This document shows positions 1 through 11,024 of a stretch of 64,000 nt of DNA, one piece after another (the first letter of the stretch is position 1; each line of letters begins with the position of its first letter). The DNA is taken from assembly GCF_034259325.1 (NCBI RefSeq), contig NZ_JAXIVS010000006.1:124001-188000 (forward strand). The letters run 5' to 3'. Below the pieces are notes generated by a model. The model made no database searches, had not been told where the DNA came from, and saw only the letters and a program-made list of their open reading frames with translations. The position numbers and the translations under genes are program-made. Source of the DNA: Hyalangium ruber. Its GTDB lineage: Bacteria; Myxococcota; Myxococcia; Myxococcales; Myxococcaceae.

Positions 1-855
1 CGGCGCTCGCTGCCGGAGCGCGGCCGTCTGGCGCTGAACATGATGTTGATGACGTCCACCGGGCAGGCCTCGTACGACTGGGCGGACGAGGCTGACGCCG
101 TGCGTAAGACGGTGCTGGTGGCGCGGCTGGCCCCGCTGATGGTGGCGCTCTACGCCAACAGCCCGCTGCTGGAGGGCAAGCCCTCGGGCTTCATGTCCTT
201 CCGCAACCGTGTCTGGGAGGAGGTGGACCCCACCCGCTGTGGCTACCTGCCGTCCTTCTTCGACGGCTCGTTCTCCTATCGCCAGTACGTGGAGTGGGCG
301 CTGGACGCGCCGCTGCTCTTCCTGCGCCGGCGCGGGGAGTACCTCTACCCGAAGCTCACCTTCCGCCAGTTGATGAAGGAGGGCTTCGAGGGCCAGCCCC
401 CGGACATGGGGGACTGGACCGACCACCTGTCCACGCTCTTCCCCGAAGTGCGCCTCAAGAAGGTCATCGAGGTGCGTGGGGCGGACTGTGTCGGGGCGGA
501 GATGACGGGGGCGCTCGGTGCGCTGTGGCGCGGGCTGCTCTACGAGAAGGGCGCCATGGACGAGGCCGAGCGGCTGCTGCCGAAGCTGTCCTTCACCGAG
601 CACCAGGCCTTCCACGACACCGCGCGTCGCGAGGGGCTCTCCGGGCGCCTCGGGCAGCAGGAACTGCACCGGCTCGCCTCGGAGATGGTGGGCATTGCCC
701 GCCGGGGCCTGGAGCGTCTGGATCCCCAGGACGCGCCGCTGCTGGAGCCGCTGGCCCGAGTGGCTGCCTCGGGCCGCTCGCCCGCCCAGGCGGTGCTGGA
801 GGCCTGGGAGAAGGACCCGCGCCCGGAGGCGGTGCTGTCGCGCTTCACGCTGTAG
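1..855 (+). CDS. gshA: Glutamate-cysteine ligase, GCS2/plant-type (5' partial)
   Basis: The reading frame is open from base 1 with no start codon that fits, so this is the C-terminal 284 residues of a protein that begins outside the window. The stretch MTSTGQASYDW, then the segment around NSPLLEGKPSGFMSFRNRVW and the later FFDGSFSYRQY region are typical of the plant/alphaproteobacterial-type glutamate-cysteine ligase family, which joins glutamate and cysteine in the first step of glutathione synthesis in the cytoplasm. Family members are around 450 residues, so roughly the first third is missing. A related EgtA-like role in ergothioneine synthesis cannot be excluded without the N-terminus. 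It converges on the next gene with a 33-bp gap. Confidence 0.85.
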   Translation, partial: RRSLPERGRLALNMMLMTSTGQASYDWADEADAVRKTVLVARLAPLMVALYANSPLLEGKPSGFMSFRNRVWEEVDPTRCGYLPSFFDGSFSYRQYVEWALDAPLLFLRRRGEYLYPKLTFRQLMKEGFEGQPPDMGDWTDHLSTLFPEVRLKKVIEVRGADCVGAEMTGALGALWRGLLYEKGAMDEAERLLPKLSFTEHQAFHDTARREGLSGRLGQQELHRLASEMVGIARRGLERLDPQDAPLLEPLARVAASGRSPAQAVLEAWEKDPRPEAVLSRFTL

Positions 856-888
856 CCAGGCGCGGGTCGGTCGTCGGGGTGGGGTTGC

Positions 889-1506
889 TTAGAAGCGCCC
901 ACCCAGGGTGATGCTGGCGTTGAAGAGGCTGCCGTCGGCATCTCCGGCGAAGTCGTCGGCATAGCCCTCGCCATACATCAGCCGGTAGGTGGCGCGCGCC
1001 CCCGCGAAGATGGCGCCGAAGTTGTAGTCCACGCCCGCCGCCAGCGGCACCTCGCTGACCACGTCGTTGTCGAAGAGCGTCTCCGCCCCATCGCTGACGT
1101 TGAGGTAGCTCAGACCCACGCCCGCGCCCACGTAGGGCCGCCACTTCTGATCGATGAGCGGGCCTGCCTTGGCGAGCAGCCCGACGTTGTGGCGGTACAG
1201 GGCCTCGCCGTCTCCGACGATGTCATCACTGATGGGCAGGCGCTGCCCCTCGTACCCCAGCTCGACGCCCAGGGCCTTCCACACCTGCGCTCCGGCCGCG
1301 ATGCCTAGCAGCGGGCCCGTGTCGGTCTCCTCTCCCAGCTCTCCTGTCACGCCACCGAGGCCGACGCGGACATCCAGGCCGACCTTCGCCCGCTCCGCAT
1401 CGAAGTCGAGTTCCTCGTCCACGCGCTGGGCCTCGATGGCCAGCGCTGGACCCGCGAACAACACCGCCGCTGTGGCGAGGCTCCCCATCACCGAACGAAT
1501 CCGCAT
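889..1506 (-). CDS. Outer-membrane beta-barrel protein (opacity/OmpA-like porin fold)
   Basis: A 205-residue secreted protein. Residues 1-23 form a signal peptide ending ALA before IEAQ. The rest alternates short hydrophobic strands rich in Gly, Tyr and Val (GLDVRVGLGGV, YVGAGVGLSYLNV, FAGARATYRLMY) and ends in a C-terminal Phe (ITLGGRF), the usual signature of a small 8-stranded barrel inserted by the BAM complex. A Shine-Dalgarno GGAGG lies about 6 bases before the ATG. The ligand or role is unknown; many such barrels are structural or adhesion proteins. It is transcribed alone, with 143 bp to the next gene. Confidence 0.75.
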   Translation of the reverse strand: MRIRSVMGSLATAAVLFAGPALAIEAQRVDEELDFDAERAKVGLDVRVGLGGVTGELGEETDTGPLLGIAAGAQVWKALGVELGYEGQRLPISDDIVGDGEALYRHNVGLLAKAGPLIDQKWRPYVGAGVGLSYLNVSDGAETLFDNDVVSEVPLAAGVDYNFGAIFAGARATYRLMYGEGYADDFAGDADGSLFNASITLGGRF

Positions 1507-1649
1507 TGCGCCCTCCGAGATTGTGAGTCACGGAACAATCTGGGCATCCACGTGGAGTGGGAGTGGGGGGCGTCATTCCGAGCGGATGCGCCCGTATGGG
1601 CTCCGGAGCAGGAGCCTCGGGGCTGGACGCCTGCCTGCTGGCCGGGCGC

Positions 1650-4355
1650 CTAGCGTTTGCCGAACAGCTTGCGCAGCCCGGAGAACAGGCCGGTGGGGCG
1701 CGCCTCCACCTCTGTGGCGAACGGAGAGCGGGCCAGGAGCGCGTCCCGAGCCGCGTCATCCAGGTCCTCGGTGACGAGAGGTACCGGCTGCCGCTTCGAG
1801 CCGGGCAGGGTGGCCGACAGCGAGAGGATGCCGTCCTGGGAGAGGGAGAAGTGAATCTCGGCCTCGCCCGCGCGCTCGAGCTGGAAGTGGAGCGCGCCGA
1901 GGTACTCGCTCTCGGCGACCAGGGGCGAGGGGCCCTGGAAGAGCGCGAGCGAGAGCGGGCCCAGGGTGACGGGCAGCACGAGCGTCTTGTCCGCGGGCAG
2001 GCGGGTGTTGCGCTCGAAGACGCGGCGGATGGTGCCTCCGCGCTCGCCGACGCCCAGGGGCACGGAGAGAACGTCGGAGACGGTGGCGCCCGGCTTGCCC
2101 GAGTCGATCTCCAGCAGCGAGCGCCCGAGGAGCGCCGCGCCCAGGGCCACCGCGCCGAGCGGGTCCACGTCGGAGCGCACCGGCACCCCGAGGCTCTCCT
2201 CGAGCCGCCGTCGCACGAGCGGGGCGCGGCTTTGGCCTCCCACGAGCAACACCGCGTCCAGTCCCTGAGGGGTGAGGGCGCTCGACTCCAGCACCTCGCG
2301 GGTGGCCTCTGTCACGCGCTGCGCCAGGTCTGCGGTGAGCGCCTCCACGCGTTCTCGGCTGAGGGAGAGCTGGGCGCCTCCCCGCAGGGAGACGGTCGTC
2401 TCCTCCTGCTCGCTGAGGACCACCTTGGCGGACTCAGCGGCGGCGCGCAGCGAGCCCCAGTCGGGCGGAGACTCCGGCGAGGGCTCGGCCTGCCCTCGCA
2501 GCTCCGCGTTGAGCGCTTCGGCGATGCGCGCGTCGAAGTCCATGCCGCCGAGCATCGGCTCGCAGCCGGTGGTGACGATCTCCAGGTCATCGCCGGTGAC
2601 TTGCACGACGGAGATCTCCAGCCCGCCTCCGCCCAGGTCCACCACGAGGACGCGCTTGCGAGCCAGTCCGCGCCCGTGGCCGTAGGCGAGCGTCGCCGCG
2701 GCGGGGGCGTTGAGGATGCGTGAGACCTGGAGGCCCGCGAGCTCGGCCGCCTCGCGCAGGGCGGCGCGCTGGCGGGCATCGAAGTGGGCTGGGACGGACA
2801 GCACCGCGCGCGTCGCCTCGCGGCCGAGGAACGCGGCGGCGGAGGACTTGAGCTCGCGCAGGAGGTGGGTGGCGAACTCGGTCAGGGGAATGACGCGGCC
2901 ATGCAGCTCGACGCTCGCGTCACCGCGCGGATCGGCCGTGACGGAGAAGGGCAGACCCACGAAGCCGCGAAGTCGAGGGGAGCGGGCCCGCAGTCCCAAC
3001 AGGCGCTTGAGGCCAGTGGCGGCGTGGCGTGGCGTCCGCTCGGCCTCGGCCTGGGCCGCCGTGCCGACGAGGAGCTGCCCGGAGGCGTCAACCGCCAGCA
3101 TTGAAGGCAGGCCTCGCGCCTCCTGGCCGCCCGTGGGGATGAGTCGGGGCGCGCCTTCGTGGAACACCGCGACCCGGGCCTCGGTCGTGCCCAGGTCGAT
3201 GCCAAGCACCACCTCGGGAGCGGCGGGCGCCACGGGAGCGGCGACAGGCACCTCGAGCACCGTTCTCCTGCGGCCCTTGAACTCAGGGCTGCGGCGGATG
3301 TCCTCGGGTGGGGCAGGCGCGGGGGCCTCGACGCGAGGAGGAGGCTCCTCTGGGGCACGCTCGATCGGCGCGGCGGGAGCAGCGGGCTCGCGCGCGACGG
3401 GGGGAGGTGTTTGCACGGAAGCCGGAGCGGGATCCACCGGCGTGGGGTTCCGCGCAACGGGAGGCGGCTCGGTTCGGGTGGCCGTAGGAGCGGCGCTGGG
3501 TGGTGCGACCTGAACAGGAGCGGGTGGTTCGGCCCGCGTTGCTCCCACGGTGCTGCTCGGTGGCGCGACGGGAGCGGCGGGCGGAGGGTCCACCGGAAGG
3601 GGTTGCACCGGGCGGACCGGTTCAGGCGGCCTGGCGAAAGGAGCCTCCACCGGTGGCGTGGGGGACTGACGCTGGGGAGGTGGCTCGGCGCGACGGGGAG
3701 CTTCTGCCTGAGGCGCGGGAGGCGCCGCCACGGGGCGTGTCGTCGCCGTGGGAGGCCGCACCGCTTCCGGTGGCGCGACTGCAGGCGCCGAAGGAGGCGC
3801 GGCCGCAGGCGCCGGAGCCGTCCGGCGAACCATCCCGGGAGGTGGCGGCGTGGAGAGGAGGCCTGCGGCGTTGGTGCCCACGCTCGGAGCTGGAGGCGCA
3901 GCGGGTGCCGCCGGGCGCCTCTCGGCAGCCACGGGCGCGGGGGACGCAGCGGGAGCCGGAGTCGGTGTCGCGACGGGACGCGATGGCGCGGCAGGCGCAG
4001 CACGGACCTCCGGAGGCGAGGCGGGCTCCCCACTTCGGTACGCCACCAGCCGCTCGATGAAGACCTTGCTCGGCGCATCCAGCTTCACGAAGCGCACGGT
4101 CATGCCCGAGCGCCCGCCGCCTTCATCGATCTGCGCCTTCACGACGACGCCCTCGCCGCGCAGCAGCCGCGTCCCATCGGCGAGGACGAACTCGAAGGCG
4201 AGCGCGGTGCCCTCCTCCTTGAGGGCTCGGGTGGCGATGAACACACCCCCACGCGCGACGTTCGAGCCGTACTTCTCGATGAACTCCTCCTCCGTGGTGT
4301 ACGGGAGGCGGATGCGCAGCGGGAGGAGGTTGGGCGCGACCGTCACCGTTCTCAC
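1650..4355 (-). CDS. PilZ-like domain fused to an Hsp70 (DnaK-type) ATPase
   Basis: A 901-residue protein with three parts. Residues 1-115 look like a myxobacterial PilZ-like domain (RIRLPYTTEEEF, NVARGGVFIAT, GMTVRFVKLD). Residues about 116-380 are a Pro/Ala/Arg-rich disordered linker. From about 383 on there is an Hsp70 nucleotide-binding domain with the phosphate-1 motif GIDLGTTEARV, the phosphate-2 motif VLVVDLGGGGLEISV and the adenosine motif LLVGGQSRAP, then a short beta-type substrate domain (DVLSVPLGVGERGG) with no obvious lid. The start is GTG, 15 bases after the upstream lipoprotein gene, so the two are probably co-transcribed with alaS. Classic PilZ RxxxR c-di-GMP residues are not evident, so ligand binding is unproven. 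Likely a specialised chaperone or scaffold. Confidence 0.82.
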   Translation of the reverse strand: MRTVTVAPNLLPLRIRLPYTTEEEFIEKYGSNVARGGVFIATRALKEEGTALAFEFVLADGTRLLRGEGVVVKAQIDEGGGRSGMTVRFVKLDAPSKVFIERLVAYRSGEPASPPEVRAAPAAPSRPVATPTPAPAASPAPVAAERRPAAPAAPPAPSVGTNAAGLLSTPPPPGMVRRTAPAPAAAPPSAPAVAPPEAVRPPTATTRPVAAPPAPQAEAPRRAEPPPQRQSPTPPVEAPFARPPEPVRPVQPLPVDPPPAAPVAPPSSTVGATRAEPPAPVQVAPPSAAPTATRTEPPPVARNPTPVDPAPASVQTPPPVAREPAAPAAPIERAPEEPPPRVEAPAPAPPEDIRRSPEFKGRRRTVLEVPVAAPVAPAAPEVVLGIDLGTTEARVAVFHEGAPRLIPTGGQEARGLPSMLAVDASGQLLVGTAAQAEAERTPRHAATGLKRLLGLRARSPRLRGFVGLPFSVTADPRGDASVELHGRVIPLTEFATHLLRELKSSAAAFLGREATRAVLSVPAHFDARQRAALREAAELAGLQVSRILNAPAAATLAYGHGRGLARKRVLVVDLGGGGLEISVVQVTGDDLEIVTTGCEPMLGGMDFDARIAEALNAELRGQAEPSPESPPDWGSLRAAAESAKVVLSEQEETTVSLRGGAQLSLSRERVEALTADLAQRVTEATREVLESSALTPQGLDAVLLVGGQSRAPLVRRRLEESLGVPVRSDVDPLGAVALGAALLGRSLLEIDSGKPGATVSDVLSVPLGVGERGGTIRRVFERNTRLPADKTLVLPVTLGPLSLALFQGPSPLVAESEYLGALHFQLERAGEAEIHFSLSQDGILSLSATLPGSKRQPVPLVTEDLDDAARDALLARSPFATEVEARPTGLFSGLRKLFGKR

Positions 4356-4370
4356 CGCCTCACGGACGAC

Positions 4371-5005
4371 TCATTGCAGCGCGAGGCGAACGTCCCCGCT
4401 GCTGGCGGGGAGCACGAGCGTCATTCCAGCGCCGATGGCCGCCGGGGGCAGCTCGAAGAGGATCACCACCTCGGTGCGCTCCTCGAGCTCCCAGGTGCGC
4501 CGCAGCTCGCGCGTGCCGCCGACGATCTGCGCGTCTCGGGCCACCCGGTGCTCCTTACCCTCCGCATCCACCAGCCGCGCCCCCTCCAGGGACAGGCTGA
4601 CGGGCGCCGTGCCCACGTTCTGGGTGACGAGGTGTACGCTCAGGAAGCGCTCCTCGGTGGTGAGGCCCACCTTGCCCGAGCCCTGCACCGAGTTCGAGGC
4701 CAGCAGGCCCGTGAGCTTCACGGCCAGCGAGTCCACGTGAACAGTGTCGTTCTTCTCGGGGAGGGGCAGCTTCTGGCTCTCGGCGCCCTCACCGGTGGCG
4801 AGGTCCGCGAGCCCCGCGTTGGGGCCCACGGGAACGTCGGAAGCCTGGACGGGCGGGCCCGAGGGCGTACCTCCTTGCTCCACGCGCTTCGCCTCGGCGC
4901 GCAGCTTGGCGAGCGTGCGGTCCTCCTGGGGCGGAGCCTCCTCCTTCGTGCAGCCCCACGCGAGGGCCGCCGCCAGGAGCAACGGGGAGAGGGAGGTGCG
5001 CACGC

Positions 5006-5009
<4 letters not shown>
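4371..5009 (-). CDS. Lipoprotein with a DUF4352-like beta-sandwich domain
   Basis: 212 residues. The N-terminus has a lipoprotein signal (SLSPLLLAAALAWGC) with the acylated Cys at residue 20. A Glu/Lys-rich stretch follows, then a domain from about residue 90 with the pattern VHVDSLAVKLTGL, FLSVHLVTQNVGTAPVSL and ARLVDAEGKEHR that resembles DUF4352-type folds, exported domains of unknown ligand. Its ATG overlaps the alaS stop codon as ATGA, which implies translational coupling. The downstream PilZ-Hsp70 gene starts 15 bases after its stop. Function unknown; the assignment to DUF4352 is from pattern only. Confidence 0.7.
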
Positions 5010-7693
<2,684 letters not shown>

Positions 7694-7801
7694 GGTGTGG
7701 GTATATGCCACAAGAGGACGGTCCGCAGGAGTTCTTGCTACCCGAGCACTCAGCAAGCCAGCGATCGAGCCCAAAGGTGGGATACACTCCGCCCCTGTCC
7801 C

Positions 7802-8533
7802 ATGCGGCTGCTCTGCATCGTCCTCTTCCTGGTGTCCTTCCCTGCTCTGGCGCAGGTGGATGCCCGCGTGGCCTTCCTGACCCGGCAGTTGGAGAAGGGT
7901 AAGGATCCACGTGCTCGTTCCCAGGCGGCGCTGGTGCTAGGCGCTACCGATGAGCCCGACGCCATGGGCCCCTTGTGTACGGCGCTCAAGGATGAGAGCG
8001 AGGTGGTGCGCTCCGCCGCGGCCAAGGGGTTGGCGACGCTCAAGGAGGTCGCCGCGCTCGACTGCCTCAAGGCGCACAAGGAGGAGGACGCCGCCACGCT
8101 GGTGGCGGTGCGCGAGGCCATCCAGGGCCTGGAGGCGCTCAAGTCGCGTCCTCCGCGCATCTACGTGGACCTGGAGGACCTGAAGGACAAGACGGGCGCG
8201 CTGCCGCCGGACCTGCTGAAGGCCACGCAGGACCGGCTGAAGCGGCGGCTCCTCCAGTCGGGCGCGCTGCTGGCGCCGCGCAAGGAGCCGAAGAAGACGG
8301 CCAAGGGCGTCCTCAAGAAGCACGGTATTTCGGGTTATCGCCTCTCCGCGGAGGTCCGCACCACGGAAGAGGGGGGCCTGAGAATCGTGGTCGTCTGCCT
8401 CACTTATCCGGACCTGGCGCTGCTGGGTCAGGTAGATGTGCAGGCGTCTGGAGCCCAACCCGCGGATCTCCTCAAGGCGCTGGCCCCCAAGGTCATCGAG
8501 GAAGTCGCGGCAACTCTCGAGTGGAGCACTTGA
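7802..8533 (+). CDS. Exported HEAT-repeat protein
   Basis: 243 residues. It starts with a signal peptide (MRLLCIVLFLVSFPALAQ), followed by paired helices of HEAT/PBS-lyase type (ARSQAALVLGATDEPDAMGPLCTAL, EVVRSAAAKGLATLKEVAALDCL) over about residues 35-110. The C-terminal part (about 120-243) predicts mixed alpha/beta with Lys-rich segments and is not recognised. No catalytic motif is seen, so a periplasmic binding or scaffold role is the safest guess. The ATG was chosen because it begins the signal peptide. It is divergent from alaS across 108 bp and is followed 3 bases later by the HAMP protein gene, so the two and the next small gene probably form an operon. Confidence 0.72.
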   Translation: MRLLCIVLFLVSFPALAQVDARVAFLTRQLEKGKDPRARSQAALVLGATDEPDAMGPLCTALKDESEVVRSAAAKGLATLKEVAALDCLKAHKEEDAATLVAVREAIQGLEALKSRPPRIYVDLEDLKDKTGALPPDLLKATQDRLKRRLLQSGALLAPRKEPKKTAKGVLKKHGISGYRLSAEVRTTEEGGLRIVVVCLTYPDLALLGQVDVQASGAQPADLLKALAPKVIEEVAATLEWST

Positions 8534-8536
8534 TTC

Positions 8537-9265
8537 ATGTCCCGAGTCGCACAGGAAGACAGCAAGAAGCGCAAGTGGCGCAACTTCCTCCTCGAGCCAC
8601 GCTTTCAGCTCAAATTCACCGGGTATTTGATGGCCGTGTCGCTGGTGTTGGCGGCGCTGCTGGGCACCTTCCTCTTCCGTAACACGCAGGCGCTGCTGAA
8701 CATGGCCGGTGAGGCGGTGGAGTCCCGCTCCCACGCGGCGGAGGCCAGCCGCGAGCTGTCCAACGCGACGCTCTCCAACGAGCTGCTCAAGCGGATGGGA
8801 GACCCGGTCTTCGCGGCGCAGCTGGAGTCCACGTCGAAGGAGATCGACGCGCGCTTCGAGGCCGAGCGCTCGGCGGTGGTCTCACAGCGCGCGGAGCTGG
8901 TCCGGCGCCAGCGGCTGACGTGGCTGGCGTTCGGCGGGACGCTGGCGGGGTTCATGGGGCTCATCGCGCTGGTGAGCATCGCGCTGACGCACCGGGTGGC
9001 CGGTCCGCTGATGCGCATCCGGCGCATGGTGAACGACGTGGCCTCGGGGCAGCTTCGCCCGCCTCCATATGGGCTGCGGGAGAAGGATGAGCTGAAGGAC
9101 ATCTTCGACGCGACGCGGGGGATGATCCACGTGCTGCGCAAGCAGCAGGAGGACGACCTGCTGGTGCTCTCGCACGCGCTGGAGCGCGCGCGGCAGCAGG
9201 GCGTGGAGGGGGAGTGGGTGGAGGACCTCAAGGCGATGGAGGCTCGGATCAAGGGCCGCTTGTAG
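8537..9265 (+). CDS. Membrane protein with a HAMP domain and no output domain
   Basis: 242 residues. A first membrane helix lies at about 29-49 (LMAVSLVLAALLGTFLF), then an extracytoplasmic helical stretch of about 80 residues. A second membrane helix at about 130-152 leads directly into a HAMP domain (HRVAGPLMRIRRMVNDVASGQL) and a short C-terminal coiled coil that ends at residue 242. HAMP domains relay signals from receptors to kinases, methyl-accepting or cyclase domains, but here nothing follows. It may act by binding a separate partner or as an assembly factor. The next gene starts one base after its stop codon. Confidence 0.75.
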   Translation: MSRVAQEDSKKRKWRNFLLEPRFQLKFTGYLMAVSLVLAALLGTFLFRNTQALLNMAGEAVESRSHAAEASRELSNATLSNELLKRMGDPVFAAQLESTSKEIDARFEAERSAVVSQRAELVRRQRLTWLAFGGTLAGFMGLIALVSIALTHRVAGPLMRIRRMVNDVASGQLRPPPYGLREKDELKDIFDATRGMIHVLRKQQEDDLLVLSHALERARQQGVEGEWVEDLKAMEARIKGRL

Positions 9266-9266
9266 A

Positions 9267-9659
9267 ATGTCGGCGCCTGGAGTCATCCGCCGACTCTTCG
9301 GGACCGCGACCCATGCGGTGCGGACGGCGGTCGGGGTGGTGACGACGATCATCATCGTCGCTCGACCGAACCGGGCGGGCAGTGAGCGGGCGCGGAAGAA
9401 CGCGGAGCGGATCATCGCCGCGTGCAAGGCCTTCCGGGAGAGGCATGGCCGGTTCCCCGACACGTTGGAGGAGCTGGTGCCGGAGTTCTTCCCGGAGCTG
9501 CCCCCCGCCAAGTACGCGGGCCCTCATTTCGGCTTCGTGTACGACGTGAGCGGAGGGGAGCTCGGTCCGAAGCGGCACGTGCTGGGCTGGACGGAGCTGA
9601 TTCCCTTCGGGCGCCCCTTCTACGTCCTGGAAGAGGAGCGCTGGGGTTACCTGGACTGA
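9267..9659 (+). CDS. Small membrane-anchored protein, pseudopilin-like C-terminal motif
   Basis: 130 residues of unknown function. A hydrophobic segment (AVRTAVGVVTTIIIVARP) at about 18-35 may anchor it. It is followed by RKNAERIIAACKAFRERHGRFPDTLEELVPEF; the part RHGRFPDTLEELVP resembles the 'G-x-YP-x-L-x-x-L-V' signature of GspG-type pseudopilins, but the canonical GFTLIE leader is absent. It is one base downstream of the HAMP protein gene and its last 13 bases overlap the end of the convergent P450 gene. A degenerate pseudopilin or a periplasmic domain that borrowed this motif are both possible. Confidence 0.6.
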   Translation: MSAPGVIRRLFGTATHAVRTAVGVVTTIIIVARPNRAGSERARKNAERIIAACKAFRERHGRFPDTLEELVPEFFPELPPAKYAGPHFGFVYDVSGGELGPKRHVLGWTELIPFGRPFYVLEEERWGYLD

Positions 9660-11002
9660 GCCCCGGCCCGGTGGAAGCGGAGCTGGATGCCGCTCTTGGG
9701 CTTCGGGAAGGGGAACAGGACGTATTGGAGGTCCTGCCCTGGCACCAACTCCCAGGTGTAGTGCTTGAGCAGCAGCGCCAGCATCACGCTCATCTCCACC
9801 ATGGCGAAGTGCTGGCCCAGGCAGATGCGCGGCCCGCCACCAAAGGGAATGTACGTGCCCGGCTTCTTCTGCTCCTGGCGCTCGGGGCTGAAACGCTCGG
9901 GATCGAAGTGCTCGGGCTCCGTCCAGTTCGCCTCCGCGCGCGTGGCCCCGATGCTCACCATCACCGTCCAGCCCTCGGGGATGCGGTAGCCGTTGTAGAC
10001 GACCTCCTGCGTGGTGGCCCGGAAGGCGCCGCCGATGGGCGGAATGAGGCGCATCCCCTCGAAGAGGAGCCACGTCAGCCGCGGCGTGCCCCTCAGCGTG
10101 TCCAGCGTGAGGGGCGTCGGCAGGGCTGCGAGCGCGTCGCGGCCCTTCTGGAGCTCCTCGGGGTGCTGTGCCAGGAGCAGCATCAGGTTGGACATGGCCG
10201 TCACGGTGGTGTCGTGCCCGGCGAACAGCAGGAGCTGAAGCTCCTCCACGATGGTCTCTCGCGGCAGCGGGTTGCCCGCGTCGTCCCGGCTGTTGATCAG
10301 CGAGCCGAGCAGATCTGGCGGCTGCTCCGTGCGCTGTTGCCGCTCGGAGACCACGCGGTCCAGGGAGTCCAGCATGGCCTGCTTCGACGCGAGCGCGCGT
10401 CCGAAGGGGGTGAACGGCAGGTTCACGGGCGCGACGCTGAACAGCCCCGCGGTCCATGTCTGGAAGTGCCGCAGCAGGAAGGGCACGTCCACGCTGTTCT
10501 GGCCGAAGATGAGCGTCAGGGCGATCTCGAACGTCAGGGTGCGCATGGCATCCCAGAGGCGGAAGTCGCCGGGCCGCGCGGCCCACTGCTCGAAGTGGCG
10601 GGTCGCCAGCGCCTCGATGGTGGGCACGAAGTCGCGCATCGCCGCGTAGCTGAAGTGCGGCGCGAGCAGGCGCCGTCGCTCCAGGTGCTCCTGGCCTTCA
10701 ATCAGCGAGAGGCAGCGGGCTCCCAGAAGCTGGCGGATGGCGTAGCTCCACCGGTTCTTCAGGTACTTGCCCTCGCCCGCGAAGATCCACTGGTTGGCCT
10801 CTGCGCCGATGAGGAACACCGTCTTGCCGCCGAGGATGTTCGTGCGGAAGACGTCGCCGTGCTGCTTCCGCCGAGCGTTGATGAACTGCTGGGACCCGCG
10901 CAGGAAATCCAGCGTCTCGCCGAGCAGCGGAAGCCCAAAGCTCCCAGGCGGCAGAGGGACTTCCTGGGGCGTCGAAGGCGGGGTGGAGGCTGGAGGAGTC
11001 AT
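9647..11002 (-). CDS. Cytochrome P450 (CYP120/CYP26-like)
   Basis: 451 residues, the usual length of a soluble bacterial P450. The I-helix oxygen-activation motif FAGHDTT, the K-helix ExxR (EGMR) and the heme-ligand loop FGGGPRICLG with its axial Cys are all present. The N-terminus has a proline-rich start (PLPPGSFGLPLLGETLDFL) like that of CYP120/CYP26-class enzymes, which hydroxylate retinoids, sterols or fatty acids; the substrate cannot be read from sequence. No redox partner is encoded nearby. The start lies 22 bases after the helicase stop codon, with GAGG about 8 bases before the ATG, so the two may be co-transcribed. Confidence 0.93.
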   Translation of the reverse strand: MTPPASTPPSTPQEVPLPPGSFGLPLLGETLDFLRGSQQFINARRKQHGDVFRTNILGGKTVFLIGAEANQWIFAGEGKYLKNRWSYAIRQLLGARCLSLIEGQEHLERRRLLAPHFSYAAMRDFVPTIEALATRHFEQWAARPGDFRLWDAMRTLTFEIALTLIFGQNSVDVPFLLRHFQTWTAGLFSVAPVNLPFTPFGRALASKQAMLDSLDRVVSERQQRTEQPPDLLGSLINSRDDAGNPLPRETIVEELQLLLFAGHDTTVTAMSNLMLLLAQHPEELQKGRDALAALPTPLTLDTLRGTPRLTWLLFEGMRLIPPIGGAFRATTQEVVYNGYRIPEGWTVMVSIGATRAEANWTEPEHFDPERFSPERQEQKKPGTYIPFGGGPRICLGQHFAMVEMSVMLALLLKHYTWELVPGQDLQYVLFPFPKPKSGIQLRFHRAGAQSR

Positions 11003-11024
11003 CGGGAGCGCCTCTCTGACAGCT

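Noticed and set aside
1599-1616. GGCTCC-N6-GGAGCC hairpin between the Hsp70 fusion and the outer-membrane protein gene
   Set aside because: Only 6 bp, no T-run, and such short GC stems are frequent here.
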